A DNA stretch of 64,000 nucleotides from JAAZGD01 sp964489555 (lineage in GTDB: Bacteria > Bacillota > Clostridia > Peptostreptococcales > Anaerovoracaceae). Below are positions 35,817 to 44,810 of the stretch, piece after piece (within the stretch, counting starts at the first letter, position 1; each line of letters starts with the position of its first letter). Where the stretch lies: assembly GCA_964489555.1 (NCBI GenBank), contig CAZAZF010000001.1, positions 124,001-188,000 of the forward strand, read 5' to 3'. The translations under genes and the position numbers were made by a program. Under the pieces are notes generated by a model. The model worked only from the letters and a program-made list of their open reading frames with translations, searched no databases and was not told where the DNA came from.

Positions 35817-38800
35817 CTATCTATAATACTTAATACCTGCTTCGAAAATCGGCTGATAAAAATTCCCGGTGATGTTTTGATAGACGCCCCTAGAAACTCG
35901 TTCCGAATGTGCCATTTTCCCGAAAATGAGTCCATCGGGAGAAAACACCCCTTCAATTCCCCAACAAGAGCCATTGGGATTCCCGGAAATCTCCATGGTA
36001 GGTTTTCCGTCTATGCCCACATACTGTGTGGCAATTTGCCCATTCCGAGCCATCTCCTGCAGTTGCTCCATTGGAGCCACAAACCGTCCTTCCCCATGAG
36101 ATATGGGCAATGTATAAATTTCTCCCAACTCTATGCCCTCCATCCAAGGCGAGCGAACAGAAGATACTCTTGTTCTTACTAATTCCGATTGATGCCGCCC
36201 TATGCTATTCCCGGCCAGAATCGGATGATTTTCACATCTTTTTACCAACGTCCCCTGGGGAAGAAGCCCCATTTTTATCAAACCTTGAAACCCGTTACAA
36301 ATTCCCAAAATCAAGCCTTTCCTCTCATTTAAAAAATAATGCAACGCTTCCTTAACTTGTTCATCCCCAAAAATGGAAGCGATGAACTTTCCCGTTCCAT
36401 CCGGTTCATCTCCTCCGGAAAACCCGCCTGGAAGCATAATGATTTGGGAGTTTGCAATATTCTTTGTCAAAATTTCCAATGACCGGCGCAATTCCTCTTT
36501 TGTTAAATTCTGCAAAACTTGAATTTTGGGAAGACCTCCTGCTTTTTCAAAAGCAACAAAGGAGTCCATCTCACAATTGGTTCCCGGAAAAACGGGGACT
36601 AACACACGAGGTTTGGCATAAGACTTCCGGGATTTCAGGTTACTTCTTTCCGGGTAATCTATGGCCGGAATATTCTCGTTGTCCTCCTTTTTTTTCAGTT
36701 GAGTAGGAAACACCCCCTCCAAAGGTTGCACCCACTTTTCTTCCATCTCTTTCAATGAGATTTTTAACTTTTCCTCTTCTATATTTAAAAATAAAGCTTC
36801 CTCTTCATTTGTAGAACCCACAATAGAGCATCCGGGAAAAAGACGATATTCACTAGCAAGCCATTCTTGTTTTAACTCCACCAACACGCTCCCATACCAA
36901 GAAGAAAACAAATCTTTAACATGAAGGTTGGAAATCTCAGCGCCAACTCTATTCCCCAAGGCCATTTTCATTGCCGCCACAAACAAACCCCCGCGGCCCA
37001 CCGGATATGCCGACAGAACCATCCCTTTGTCGTTCCATTCTCCCAGCTTGGACATGTTTAACTTAAATTTTGTGAAATCCGGAAGAAAATCATTATCATA
37101 CCCCGGTGAAAGCCACACCAAAATACTTCCCGCTCTTTTCCATTCCGGGGTTATTACTTTATGAATGGTGGTTAGTCCCAGAGCAAAGGAAATAAGGGTG
37201 GGGGGAACCGATATATTTTCATAGGTGCCCGACATGCTGTCCTTCCCTCCAATGGAAGCCACTTCCAGCTCTTTCTGGGCTTTTAAGGCCCCCAACAAAG
37301 CGGCGAATGGCTTGGCCCAGCTATCTGAGTCCGTTAGCCGGGGATAATACTCCTGAAAAGACATCCATGCCTGTTTGAGATTGCCTCCCATACATACCAA
37401 CTTCGTCAAAGAGTCCAATACTGCCAACATTCCTCCGTGGTAGGGGCTGACCGTAGAAATAAAAGGGTCAAATCCAAAAGACATTAAAGATACATCTTCC
37501 GTATCTCTAGGCGCCGTAGGCAATTTTGCTGCCATTCCCACAGAGGGTGTCATTTGATAGGTGCCTCCATAAGGCATCAACACCGTACTGGCACCAATGG
37601 TGCTGTCGAAATGTTGACTTAATCCTTTCTGGCAGCAATGGTTAATGTCTATAAGATACGTTTCCACCTTTTGGGCAAGTGACAGTCCCTCCTGATCTCG
37701 ACTTGACAAGAGGGACTGCCCGAGAAAACGTAAGTTTGCTTCAGGCTTTACCGTAACAGCCGCTTGCTGCGGAGCTCCGTTGGTATTTAAAAAAGTTCTT
37801 TTCAGGGAGAGAATGCGACTTCCTTTCCAATCCATTTGAAAAGCTCCAGTATCCGTAACTCTACCAATGAAATAGGCTTCCAGGTTTTCTTCTCTCGCCA
37901 GGCGAATAAAAGTTTCCTCGTTTTCCGGAGCCACTACAACTGCCATCCGCTCCTGGGATTCGGACAAAGCCAGCTCAGTTCCATTTAAACCGTCATATTT
38001 TTTTTCGAGCAGGTCCAAGTCCACCCAGAGACTATCGGCCAATTCTCCCACAGCCACGGAAACTCCCCCTGCCCCAAAATCATTGCATCGTTTTATTAGC
38101 GTAGAAGCCTCCTTTCTACGGAATAATCGCAGAAGGTTTCTCTCAATCAACGGATTCCCCTTTTGTACCTCGGCCCCACTTTCTCTTAGAGATTCCACGC
38201 CTTGGATTTTTGAAGACCCCGTAGCACCTCCAATGCCATCTCGGCCAGTTCGACCACCAACCAGAAGGATGGAATCTCCCACAGCCGGTATTTCCCGAAT
38301 CACATGAGAAGCCGGGCAAGCCCCTACTACCGCCCCTACTTCCATTCGCTTTGCCACATAGCCCTCATGGTATATCTCTGTAACCTGCCCCGTGGCCAGC
38401 CCAATCTGGTTGCCATAGGAACTATACCCTCTAGCCGCTTCCCTGGAGATGACTCGTTGGGGCAATTTCCCAGGCAATGTCTTTTCAAAAGGTGTTCTTG
38501 GATCTCCGCTGCCTGTCACTCTCATGGCTTGATAAACATACGCTCTGCCAGATAAGGGATCCCTAATTGCGCCGCCTAAACAAGTAGCAGCCCCGCCAAA
38601 GGGTTCAATTTCCGTAGGATGGTTGTGGGTTTCGTTCTTGAACAAAATCAACCAGTCCTCAAGGACACCCTCCACCGCAATGGGTACCCGAATGGTGCAG
38701 GCATTAACCTCTTCCGAAAGATCCAAACTCTCCAATTTCCCTTCCCCACGAAAGAACTGCGCCCCAATTGTGGCCAAATCCATCAACGAAATATCTTTGG

Positions 38801-39596
38801 TCTCATCACCATAGACCCTTCTCCTCATGGATAAATATTCTTCAAAGGTTTCTTTAATCATTTGGCTGTAGGGATCTTCATTGAAACGAATGTAATCCAA
38901 TTTCGTTCGAAAGGTAGTATGGCGACAATGATCTGACCAATATGTGTCCAGTACTCTAATTTCTGTTTCTGTAGGATCCCGATCCTCTTGCAGAAAATAT
39001 TTTTGCACGCATTCCAGGTCTTCTAAAGACATCGCCAGCCCCATTTCTTCTTTAAGGCGCACCAGGTCCTCTGGAAAATGGTGAAGAAAACCAGCTATTT
39101 GAACAATCTTTTCCGGAATCACAACTTGATTCTGTAACGAATCCGGTTTTTCAACCTTCCCTTCCCAAGAATCAACAGGATTTATAAAGTGACCATGAAT
39201 TCGCTCCAGTTCCTCCTTCGCAAAATCTCCGTCCCAAAGAAAGACACGGGCAAACCGGACTCTAGGCGACGAACCGGGAGCTTCAATGCGGATCAGTTGT
39301 TCGGCGGAATCTGCTCTTTGATCAAATTGTCCCGGAACATATTCCACCACCAAGGAATGCTTTTTTTGAGACCAAGGATGCTCTTCAAGCCAAAGCAAAT
39401 CCGTCACCGGATCCGAAAATATTTTTTCTGCCACCACCATTATCTGTTCCGGCTTAATTCCTTCTACATCATAGCGATAAAGCAATACCAGATTTTCCAG
39501 TTGAGGCAAATTCAGAAGTTCTTTGATCTCTTTAGTTGCTCGTTGCTTCTCCCCATCAAACCCCGGTTTTTTTTCCACGTAAACCCGATGTACCAT
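35817..39596 (-). CDS. purL: Single-chain phosphoribosylformylglycinamidine synthase (PurL-PurQ fusion, clostridial type)
   Basis: A 1259-residue FGAM synthase. The PurS-like N-terminal part and linker are followed by two PurM-like halves (KNETHNHPTEIEPFGGAATC; GPCPASHV-like region; VASIGGKDSMSGTYE) and a C-terminal class I glutaminase (VLVPVFPGTNCEMD; LGICNGFQGL with the nucleophile Cys; SHGEGRF). It converts FGAR to FGAM with glutamine and ATP. The ATG at 39596 has CGCAAAGGAGTAGCA upstream; the longer frame is not needed. It is the first gene of purL-E-C-M-N-F-H-D, an order known in clostridia. Confidence 0.96.
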   Translation of the reverse strand: MVHRVYVEKKPGFDGEKQRATKEIKELLNLPQLENLVLLYRYDVEGIKPEQIMVVAEKIFSDPVTDLLWLEEHPWSQKKHSLVVEYVPGQFDQRADSAEQLIRIEAPGSSPRVRFARVFLWDGDFAKEELERIHGHFINPVDSWEGKVEKPDSLQNQVVIPEKIVQIAGFLHHFPEDLVRLKEEMGLAMSLEDLECVQKYFLQEDRDPTETEIRVLDTYWSDHCRHTTFRTKLDYIRFNEDPYSQMIKETFEEYLSMRRRVYGDETKDISLMDLATIGAQFFRGEGKLESLDLSEEVNACTIRVPIAVEGVLEDWLILFKNETHNHPTEIEPFGGAATCLGGAIRDPLSGRAYVYQAMRVTGSGDPRTPFEKTLPGKLPQRVISREAARGYSSYGNQIGLATGQVTEIYHEGYVAKRMEVGAVVGACPASHVIREIPAVGDSILLVGGRTGRDGIGGATGSSKIQGVESLRESGAEVQKGNPLIERNLLRLFRRKEASTLIKRCNDFGAGGVSVAVGELADSLWVDLDLLEKKYDGLNGTELALSESQERMAVVVAPENEETFIRLAREENLEAYFIGRVTDTGAFQMDWKGSRILSLKRTFLNTNGAPQQAAVTVKPEANLRFLGQSLLSSRDQEGLSLAQKVETYLIDINHCCQKGLSQHFDSTIGASTVLMPYGGTYQMTPSVGMAAKLPTAPRDTEDVSLMSFGFDPFISTVSPYHGGMLAVLDSLTKLVCMGGNLKQAWMSFQEYYPRLTDSDSWAKPFAALLGALKAQKELEVASIGGKDSMSGTYENISVPPTLISFALGLTTIHKVITPEWKRAGSILVWLSPGYDNDFLPDFTKFKLNMSKLGEWNDKGMVLSAYPVGRGGLFVAAMKMALGNRVGAEISNLHVKDLFSSWYGSVLVELKQEWLASEYRLFPGCSIVGSTNEEEALFLNIEEEKLKISLKEMEEKWVQPLEGVFPTQLKKKEDNENIPAIDYPERSNLKSRKSYAKPRVLVPVFPGTNCEMDSFVAFEKAGGLPKIQVLQNLTKEELRRSLEILTKNIANSQIIMLPGGFSGGDEPDGTGKFIASIFGDEQVKEALHYFLNERKGLILGICNGFQGLIKMGLLPQGTLVKRCENHPILAGNSIGRHQSELVRTRVSSVRSPWMEGIELGEIYTLPISHGEGRFVAPMEQLQEMARNGQIATQYVGIDGKPTMEISGNPNGSCWGIEGVFSPDGLIFGKMAHSERVSRGVYQNITGNFYQPIFEAGIKYYR

Positions 39597-39695
39597 TGCT
39601 ACTCCTTTGCGAACATTCTTGCAGTTTTTTCTCATAATTATTCGTCTATTTAAATAATACATTTAACTCTATCATTGAAAAACAGACTTTACAAT

Positions 39696-39737
39696 AAAAA
39701 AGACGAACTTTTTGGACAGTCTTCCAAAAAGTTCGTC
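39696..39737 (-). terminator. Strong intrinsic terminator/possible attenuator before purL
   Basis: On the minus strand a perfect 15-bp stem (GACGAACTTTTTGGA / TCCAAAAAGTTCGTC), 6-base loop, is followed by six T. It lies about 65 bases after the TudS-like gene and 100 bases before purL. It may simply end the upstream transcript. The sequence AAGTTCG at 39765-39771 (minus strand) can also pair with the left arm, so it could act as a conditional terminator for the purine operon. Confidence 0.8.
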
Positions 39738-39802
39738 GAAATCCAGCAAGAAACCTTGGATTGCCGAACTTGGCTTCCCAAAATTCCATATATTATTCGG
39801 AT

Positions 39803-40381
39803 TTAATCTAAAACACCTTGTATGAATCGATCAAAGTCACCAAGAATTTTTTCCATATCCACCGATTCATCGTCAAGAGCCAGTCCGTAAAACGGAGGAA
39901 TTTTCACACCACGGTCCTCAATTTCTTTTTTTAATTCCTCGATGTAAACACCACTTCCTTCAATAATGGCCTGGTTATAGTCTAGTTCCACCGGACTCCC
40001 GCCCCACTGTTCATCCCAACTAGTGAAATCCACTCCGCAAGTAGGCGAGCCGTCACAACAAAGAACAGCCACCGTCTCATACCCTTCTCTTTCATACTCC
40101 ACCATGTAGGTCACAACCTGCTCCGCCAATTCCCGGCAAAATTTTCGAAAGCCGGTGCTGTCGTACAAATTTTTCGTTTGCCACCACCGTTGAATTCCAA
40201 GATACAAGGTCTCAGGACACTGCATTTGATTAATCCCCAACCCATATTGATTCAAGGTGTCAAAGACCTCCTTGCACATTCCAGGATACCGAGCCAATCC
40301 TTTTACCTTATTATTGGTATTCAACAGGCAACTGGCCACAAAAACAATCTTTTTTCCTCGTTTGTCATCTCTTCGATCCAT
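39803..40381 (-). CDS. TudS-related (DUF523-like) putative desulfidase
   Basis: A 192-residue protein resembling the TudS/DUF523 group, which uses a three-cysteine [4Fe-4S] cluster to remove sulfur from thiouracil-like substrates. Conserved features seen are IVFVASCLLNTNNKVKG with the first Cys, MQCPETLYLG, and VLCCDGSPTCGVDF with the remaining cysteines. Members of this TudS-related subgroup are annotated only as putative desulfidases, so the substrate is not known. It lies between the P-type ATPase and the purine operon as a separate gene, followed by the strong terminator. Confidence 0.75.
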   Translation of the reverse strand: MDRRDDKRGKKIVFVASCLLNTNNKVKGLARYPGMCKEVFDTLNQYGLGINQMQCPETLYLGIQRWWQTKNLYDSTGFRKFCRELAEQVVTYMVEYEREGYETVAVLCCDGSPTCGVDFTSWDEQWGGSPVELDYNQAIIEGSGVYIEELKKEIEDRGVKIPPFYGLALDDESVDMEKILGDFDRFIQGVLD

Positions 40382-40416
40382 AATTCACTCCTTTCCTATA
40401 GGGAAATCTTTCCCAT

Positions 40417-42975
40417 TTATACACTACGCCTATTTTGTAACCACTTGACAAAAACCAATGCTTCATGGGCCCAAAGCGGTCCCGTGGAAATTGCCACCAG
40501 CATCATCCACTCTCGAAAGGAAAGATGGATGGTTTCAAAAAGTTGATTGAATATATCAATCTCGGTAACGGCCACTTGCAAAAGGATACCCACCCAAAAG
40601 GCTACAATCATCATCCGGTTGTTCCAATGATTCATTCGAAAAACGGATTTATTCAAATCCCTCATGCCAATGGCATTGAAAAGTTGAGATACTGCAAGAA
40701 CAGTAAACGCGTAGGTTTGCGCCGTTGCTAAGTCATGACCCGGCGCAATCAAGAAAGCAGTGAGTGTTATGGCTGCAATCACCGTTCCAAAGAAAAATGT
40801 AATAAAATACCCGCCATTGGCAAACATGCTTTCTTTAGGATCTCGAGGCACATCTTTCATAATATCCCGGTTGCCGGGATCCACACCCAATGCCAATCCC
40901 GGCAACGAGTCTGTAATTAGATTCACCCACAATATGTGAATGGCTTTTAAAGGCGAGGCCCACCCCACAAGAATGGCTACAAACATAGTGATAATTTCCC
41001 CAAAATTGGAAGAAAGCAGAAACAGGACGGATTTTCGAATATTCCCATAGATGTTTCGTCCTTCTTCTATGGCTTTCTCAATAGTAGCAAAATTGTCGTC
41101 TGTCAATACCATATCCGATGCACCCTTCGCCACATCTGTTCCGGTGATTCCCATGGCCACTCCAATGTCCGCCGCTTGCAAAGAGGGCGCATCATTGACT
41201 CCATCTCCGGTCATAGATACAATATGCCCGTGGGACTTGAACGCATTGACAATCATCACCTTGTGCTCCGGCGAAACCCGGGCAAACAATCTAAGGTCCA
41301 TCACCTTCGAATTAAGCTCTTCTTGAGATAAAAGGCTGAGTTCGTCACCGGTAATACATTGTCTTTCTTCTTGAGCAATCCCCAACTCTCGCGCAATGGC
41401 AAGAGCAGTGTCTTTATGATCCCCGGTAATCATGACGGTAGTAACGCTGGCATCTTTAAATACGCGGACTGCATCCTTGGCTTCCGGCCGTGGTGGGTCA
41501 ATCATTCCCACCAACCCCACAAATATGAGTTCTTCTTCCACGGCACTATCATCATCCTTCTTCATAGCAAGAGCAAGCACCCGCAAGGCTTTCTTCGCCA
41601 TTCCCCCGGCCACTTCCGTAATTTTCACTTTGTCTTCGTTGGTCAACGGGAAAATCTGCCCTTCTTTCAAGAACTGTGTGCTTCTTTCCAAAATCTGATC
41701 CATGGCCCCTTTGGTATAGGAAATAAGGTTGCCTTCCCCATCACGATGAACTGTGGTCATCATTTTTCGACCTGAATCAAAGGCCTGTTCGTTGATGCGA
41801 GGATATTTTTCTTCTAATTCCTCTTTTTTCAAGTTATGGACAATGGCCAAATCCACCAAAGCCAGCTCTGTTGGGTCTCCAAATCTCTGTTCTCCTTCTA
41901 CCCGGGCATCCGTACAAAGTGCCATTCCGGAAATCAAAACTTTTTCATCCCCATAAATTTCCGTTACCGTCATTTTATTTTGAGTCAATGTTCCTGTTTT
42001 GTCGGAACAAACAATGGATACCGAACCCAAAGTTTCCACCGCAGGCAGCTTTCGCACAATGGTATTCACCTTTACCATTCGCTGCACACCCAGAGCCAAT
42101 ACAATGGTAACTACCGCCGGCAAACCCTCCGGAATTGCGGCTACCGCCAGGGAGATGGCCGTCAACAACATCTCCATTAAATCTCTTCCCTGAATAACCG
42201 CAATCAAAAATAAGGCCAGACACAAAACCACAGCTACCATTCCCAATAACTTTCCCAAGTCCCCCAGCCTTCTTTGCAAGGGAGTCATTTGTTCCCCCGC
42301 TTCATTGATCATTTTCGCAATTTTTCCGATTTCTGTAGACATCCCGGTACGAACAACCAGGCCTTCTCCTCTCCCATAGGCAACGCTGGTAGACATAAAT
42401 CCCCAATTCAACCGATCACCCAAAGATGTTTTTTCTGTGGATTGGAATTCACTATCTTTTTCGACGGGAACCGACTCTCCCGTCAGGGCAGACTCCTCCA
42501 CTTTTAAATTAACCGTCTTTGTCAAGGCCAAATCCGCAGGAATCACGCGACCCGCCTCCAAAATCACTACATCCCCTGGGACAAGAGTTGCCGCTTCCAC
42601 TTCCATCATCCGGCCATCCCGGCGCACCATCGCCATAGGACTGCTCATTTTTTTCAAGGCTTCTAATGACTCTTCCGCCTTCGCTTCCTGCACCATGCCA
42701 ATAATAGCATTTAATAAAATCACCGCAATAATGATAATGCTGTCTCCAAATTCTTTTAAAGCCGCAGAAATAATCACCGCCACGAACAAAATATAGATCA
42801 TGGGATTTCTTAACTGGGCCAAAAACATTTGTAGTTTCGTTTTTTTCTTCTTTTCCTCAAATTGATTCCTGCCGTACTCAAGAAGCCGTTTTTCCACTTC
42901 TTGGCTGGACAAACCTTGGGATACATCAACGCTCAATTTTTCTGCAATGAGTTGAGATGAAGATACTTCAAGCAT
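40417..42975 (-). CDS. P-type cation ATPase of the Ca2+/SERCA group, probable Mn2+ exporter
   Basis: An 852-residue P2-type ATPase with every family motif: the actuator TGES, the phosphorylation site DKTGTLT (D325), MITGDHKDTA, and GDGVNDAPSLQAADIGVAMG. The membrane motif AIPEGLPAVVTI in helix M4 is typical of Ca2+ and Mn2+ pumps, and NLITDSLPGLALG in M6 carries the Asn and Asp ligands. I chose the ATG at 42975 with AAAGGA upstream. Automatic calls would read calcium-translocating ATPase. The yybP-ykoY riboswitch directly in front argues for Mn2+ efflux, as shown for similar switch-controlled pumps. Confidence 0.9.
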   Translation of the reverse strand: MLEVSSSQLIAEKLSVDVSQGLSSQEVEKRLLEYGRNQFEEKKKKTKLQMFLAQLRNPMIYILFVAVIISAALKEFGDSIIIIAVILLNAIIGMVQEAKAEESLEALKKMSSPMAMVRRDGRMMEVEAATLVPGDVVILEAGRVIPADLALTKTVNLKVEESALTGESVPVEKDSEFQSTEKTSLGDRLNWGFMSTSVAYGRGEGLVVRTGMSTEIGKIAKMINEAGEQMTPLQRRLGDLGKLLGMVAVVLCLALFLIAVIQGRDLMEMLLTAISLAVAAIPEGLPAVVTIVLALGVQRMVKVNTIVRKLPAVETLGSVSIVCSDKTGTLTQNKMTVTEIYGDEKVLISGMALCTDARVEGEQRFGDPTELALVDLAIVHNLKKEELEEKYPRINEQAFDSGRKMMTTVHRDGEGNLISYTKGAMDQILERSTQFLKEGQIFPLTNEDKVKITEVAGGMAKKALRVLALAMKKDDDSAVEEELIFVGLVGMIDPPRPEAKDAVRVFKDASVTTVMITGDHKDTALAIARELGIAQEERQCITGDELSLLSQEELNSKVMDLRLFARVSPEHKVMIVNAFKSHGHIVSMTGDGVNDAPSLQAADIGVAMGITGTDVAKGASDMVLTDDNFATIEKAIEEGRNIYGNIRKSVLFLLSSNFGEIITMFVAILVGWASPLKAIHILWVNLITDSLPGLALGVDPGNRDIMKDVPRDPKESMFANGGYFITFFFGTVIAAITLTAFLIAPGHDLATAQTYAFTVLAVSQLFNAIGMRDLNKSVFRMNHWNNRMMIVAFWVGILLQVAVTEIDIFNQLFETIHLSFREWMMLVAISTGPLWAHEALVFVKWLQNRRSV

Positions 42976-43029
42976 TCTTTTTTCCTTTCTTCTATCCAAA
43001 GTCCTGTGTTTCATCTTTCAACAAAGAAA

Positions 43030-43148
43030 AAGACTTTAGAATAATATTAGCTTACTAACATTACGCCAAAGTCTTGTTACCTAAACGGGTTTGCAACCAA
43101 GCCCAAGGGCCGTGTGTTGATTTGCAAACTTAAAACTACTCCCCTTAT
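43030..43148 (-). promoter_or_regulatory. yybP-ykoY (Mn2+-sensing) riboswitch with terminator platform
   Basis: On the minus strand the conserved loop 1 GGGGAGTAG (43144-43136) and loop 3 ACAAGACTTTGGC (43077-43065) face each other, joined by paired elements, including TTTGCAA twice and GGCCCTTGGGCTTGG. The 3' part of the aptamer (AAGACTTT) can instead pair with AAAGTCTT at 43037-43030, followed by TTTTTC, forming a terminator. Ligand binding would therefore turn the downstream ATPase on. Confidence 0.85.
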
Positions 43149-43201
43149 GCACTATGTTATAAGTATTTTACCACAAGGAGAAAGAAGACGTCAAACAAAA
43201 A

Positions 43202-43226
43202 CACAAAGGCCCAATAGACCTTTGTG
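43202..43226. terminator. Terminator downstream of rny
   Basis: Stem CACAAAGG / CCTTTGTG with a 9-base loop. On the minus strand it is followed by TTTTTG, and it begins directly after the rny stop. Confidence 0.75.
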
Positions 43227-43233
43227 CTTGTTT

Positions 43234-44778
43234 TTATTTGGCATAGTCAATGGCTCGAGTCTCTCTCACCACATTAATTTTAATTTGCCCGGGATACTCC
43301 AATTCCGATTCGATTTTTTTCGAAATCTCTCGAGCCAGGAAAACGATCTCCTCATCGTTCATCTCTTCCGGTTTGGCAATGATGCGAATTTCTCTCCCGG
43401 CTTGAATAGCAAAAGATTTTTCTACACCGGGAGTAGTGTTAGCAATCTCTTCCAGCTTTTGCAGCCTTTTGATGTATGTCTCCAAAGTTTCCCTACGGGC
43501 ACCGGGCCTGGCCGCCGAAAGAGCATCTGCTGCGCCAATCAAAACCGCTTCCATATTTTTGGGTTCGTAATCCCCATGATGGGCCGCCATACCGTCGATT
43601 ACCGCCTGGGGTTCCTTATACTTTTTCAGCACATCCATACCAATGTCTACATGAGTTCCTTCCACTTCATGATCAATGGCTTTCCCAATATCATGAAGTA
43701 ATCCCGCTCTTTTTGCCAACTTGATGTCCAACCCTAATTCTGCAGCCATCAAACCTGCTAAATGGGCCACTTCAATGGAATGCTTCAGTACATTCTGACC
43801 ATAGCTGGTTCGGTATTTCAACCTTCCCAACAACTTGATCAATTCCGGATGAAGATTATGAATCCCCACTTCAAATGTGGCGGCCTCTCCTTCATCTTTG
43901 ATAATCTGGTTTACTTCCTTTTCTGCTTTTTGCACCATTTCTTCGATGCGCGCCGGATGAATACGACCATCCACAATCAATTTTTCCAATGCAATTCGTG
44001 CAATTTCACGGCGAACCGGATCAAATCCAGATAAAATAACAGCTTCCGGTGTGTCGTCAATAATCAGATCGATTCCCGTCAATGTCTCAATGGCGCGAAT
44101 GTTTCGGCCTTCTCTTCCAATGATTCGTCCCTTCATTTCGTCGTTGGGAAGCGGCACCACAGAAACCGTAGTCTCTGCCACATGATCTGCCGCACAACGC
44201 TGAATGGCACCAGTAATGATTTCTTTGGCTTTTTTATCTCCTTCGTCCTTGGCCTTCTGGATGATATCTTTAATAAGCAGGCTGGCCTCATAACGAATCT
44301 CTTTTTCACAATTGGACAAAAGAAGGGCTTTGGCTTCCTCTACGGAATACCCGGATATTCTCTCCAACTCTTCCATTTGTTTTTCTAGAAATCGATCCAC
44401 CTCTTGTTGTTTTTCAATAATTTTCTGTTCTTTTAAAGAAATATTCTCTTCTTTCTTCTCAATGTTGTCCAGCTTTTTATCAATGGACTCTTCCTTTTGG
44501 ATGAGCCTTTTTTCATTCTTCTTGATTTCTTCTCTTCGTTCTTTGACTTCGCGGTCTACTTCACTTCGTAACCGATGGGCTTCCTCTTTCGCTTCCAGAG
44601 CAATTTCCTTTTTCATGGTTTCCGCTTTGTTTTCCGCATCCAACACCAGGTTTTTTGCGGTTTGTTCAGCACTTCCAATGGTTTTCTCCGCCACATTCTT
44701 CCGGATGATGTACCCCACAAGAATGCCTACGACTAAAGTCCCTATCGCAACCAATATTGTAATCAATATTGTTGGCAT
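43234..44778 (-). CDS. rny: Ribonuclease Y
   Basis: A 514-residue membrane-anchored endoribonuclease. An N-terminal membrane helix (PTILITILVAIGTLVVGILVGYII) is followed by a long charged coiled coil (residues about 30-200), a KH domain (MKGRIIGREGRNIRAIE) and an HD domain (GLLHDIGKAIDHE, then AAHHGD). RNase Y starts the decay of most mRNAs in Firmicutes. I chose the ATG at 44778, eight bases after GGAGG; the upstream in-frame TTG overlaps that site. Confidence 0.96.
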   Translation of the reverse strand: MPTILITILVAIGTLVVGILVGYIIRKNVAEKTIGSAEQTAKNLVLDAENKAETMKKEIALEAKEEAHRLRSEVDREVKERREEIKKNEKRLIQKEESIDKKLDNIEKKEENISLKEQKIIEKQQEVDRFLEKQMEELERISGYSVEEAKALLLSNCEKEIRYEASLLIKDIIQKAKDEGDKKAKEIITGAIQRCAADHVAETTVSVVPLPNDEMKGRIIGREGRNIRAIETLTGIDLIIDDTPEAVILSGFDPVRREIARIALEKLIVDGRIHPARIEEMVQKAEKEVNQIIKDEGEAATFEVGIHNLHPELIKLLGRLKYRTSYGQNVLKHSIEVAHLAGLMAAELGLDIKLAKRAGLLHDIGKAIDHEVEGTHVDIGMDVLKKYKEPQAVIDGMAAHHGDYEPKNMEAVLIGAADALSAARPGARRETLETYIKRLQKLEEIANTTPGVEKSFAIQAGREIRIIAKPEEMNDEEIVFLAREISKKIESELEYPGQIKINVVRETRAIDYAK

Positions 44779-44810
44779 AGTCTGTCCTCCTTCCAACTCG
44801 TATTCTTTTT

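Noticed and set aside
39663..39802. Guanine (purine) or PRPP riboswitch before purL
   Set aside because: The conserved loop sequences of both families are absent; only a terminator with a possible antiterminator is seen.
44779..44796. Longer RNase Y start at TTG 44796
   Set aside because: Those codons are the Shine-Dalgarno region of the ATG at 44778.
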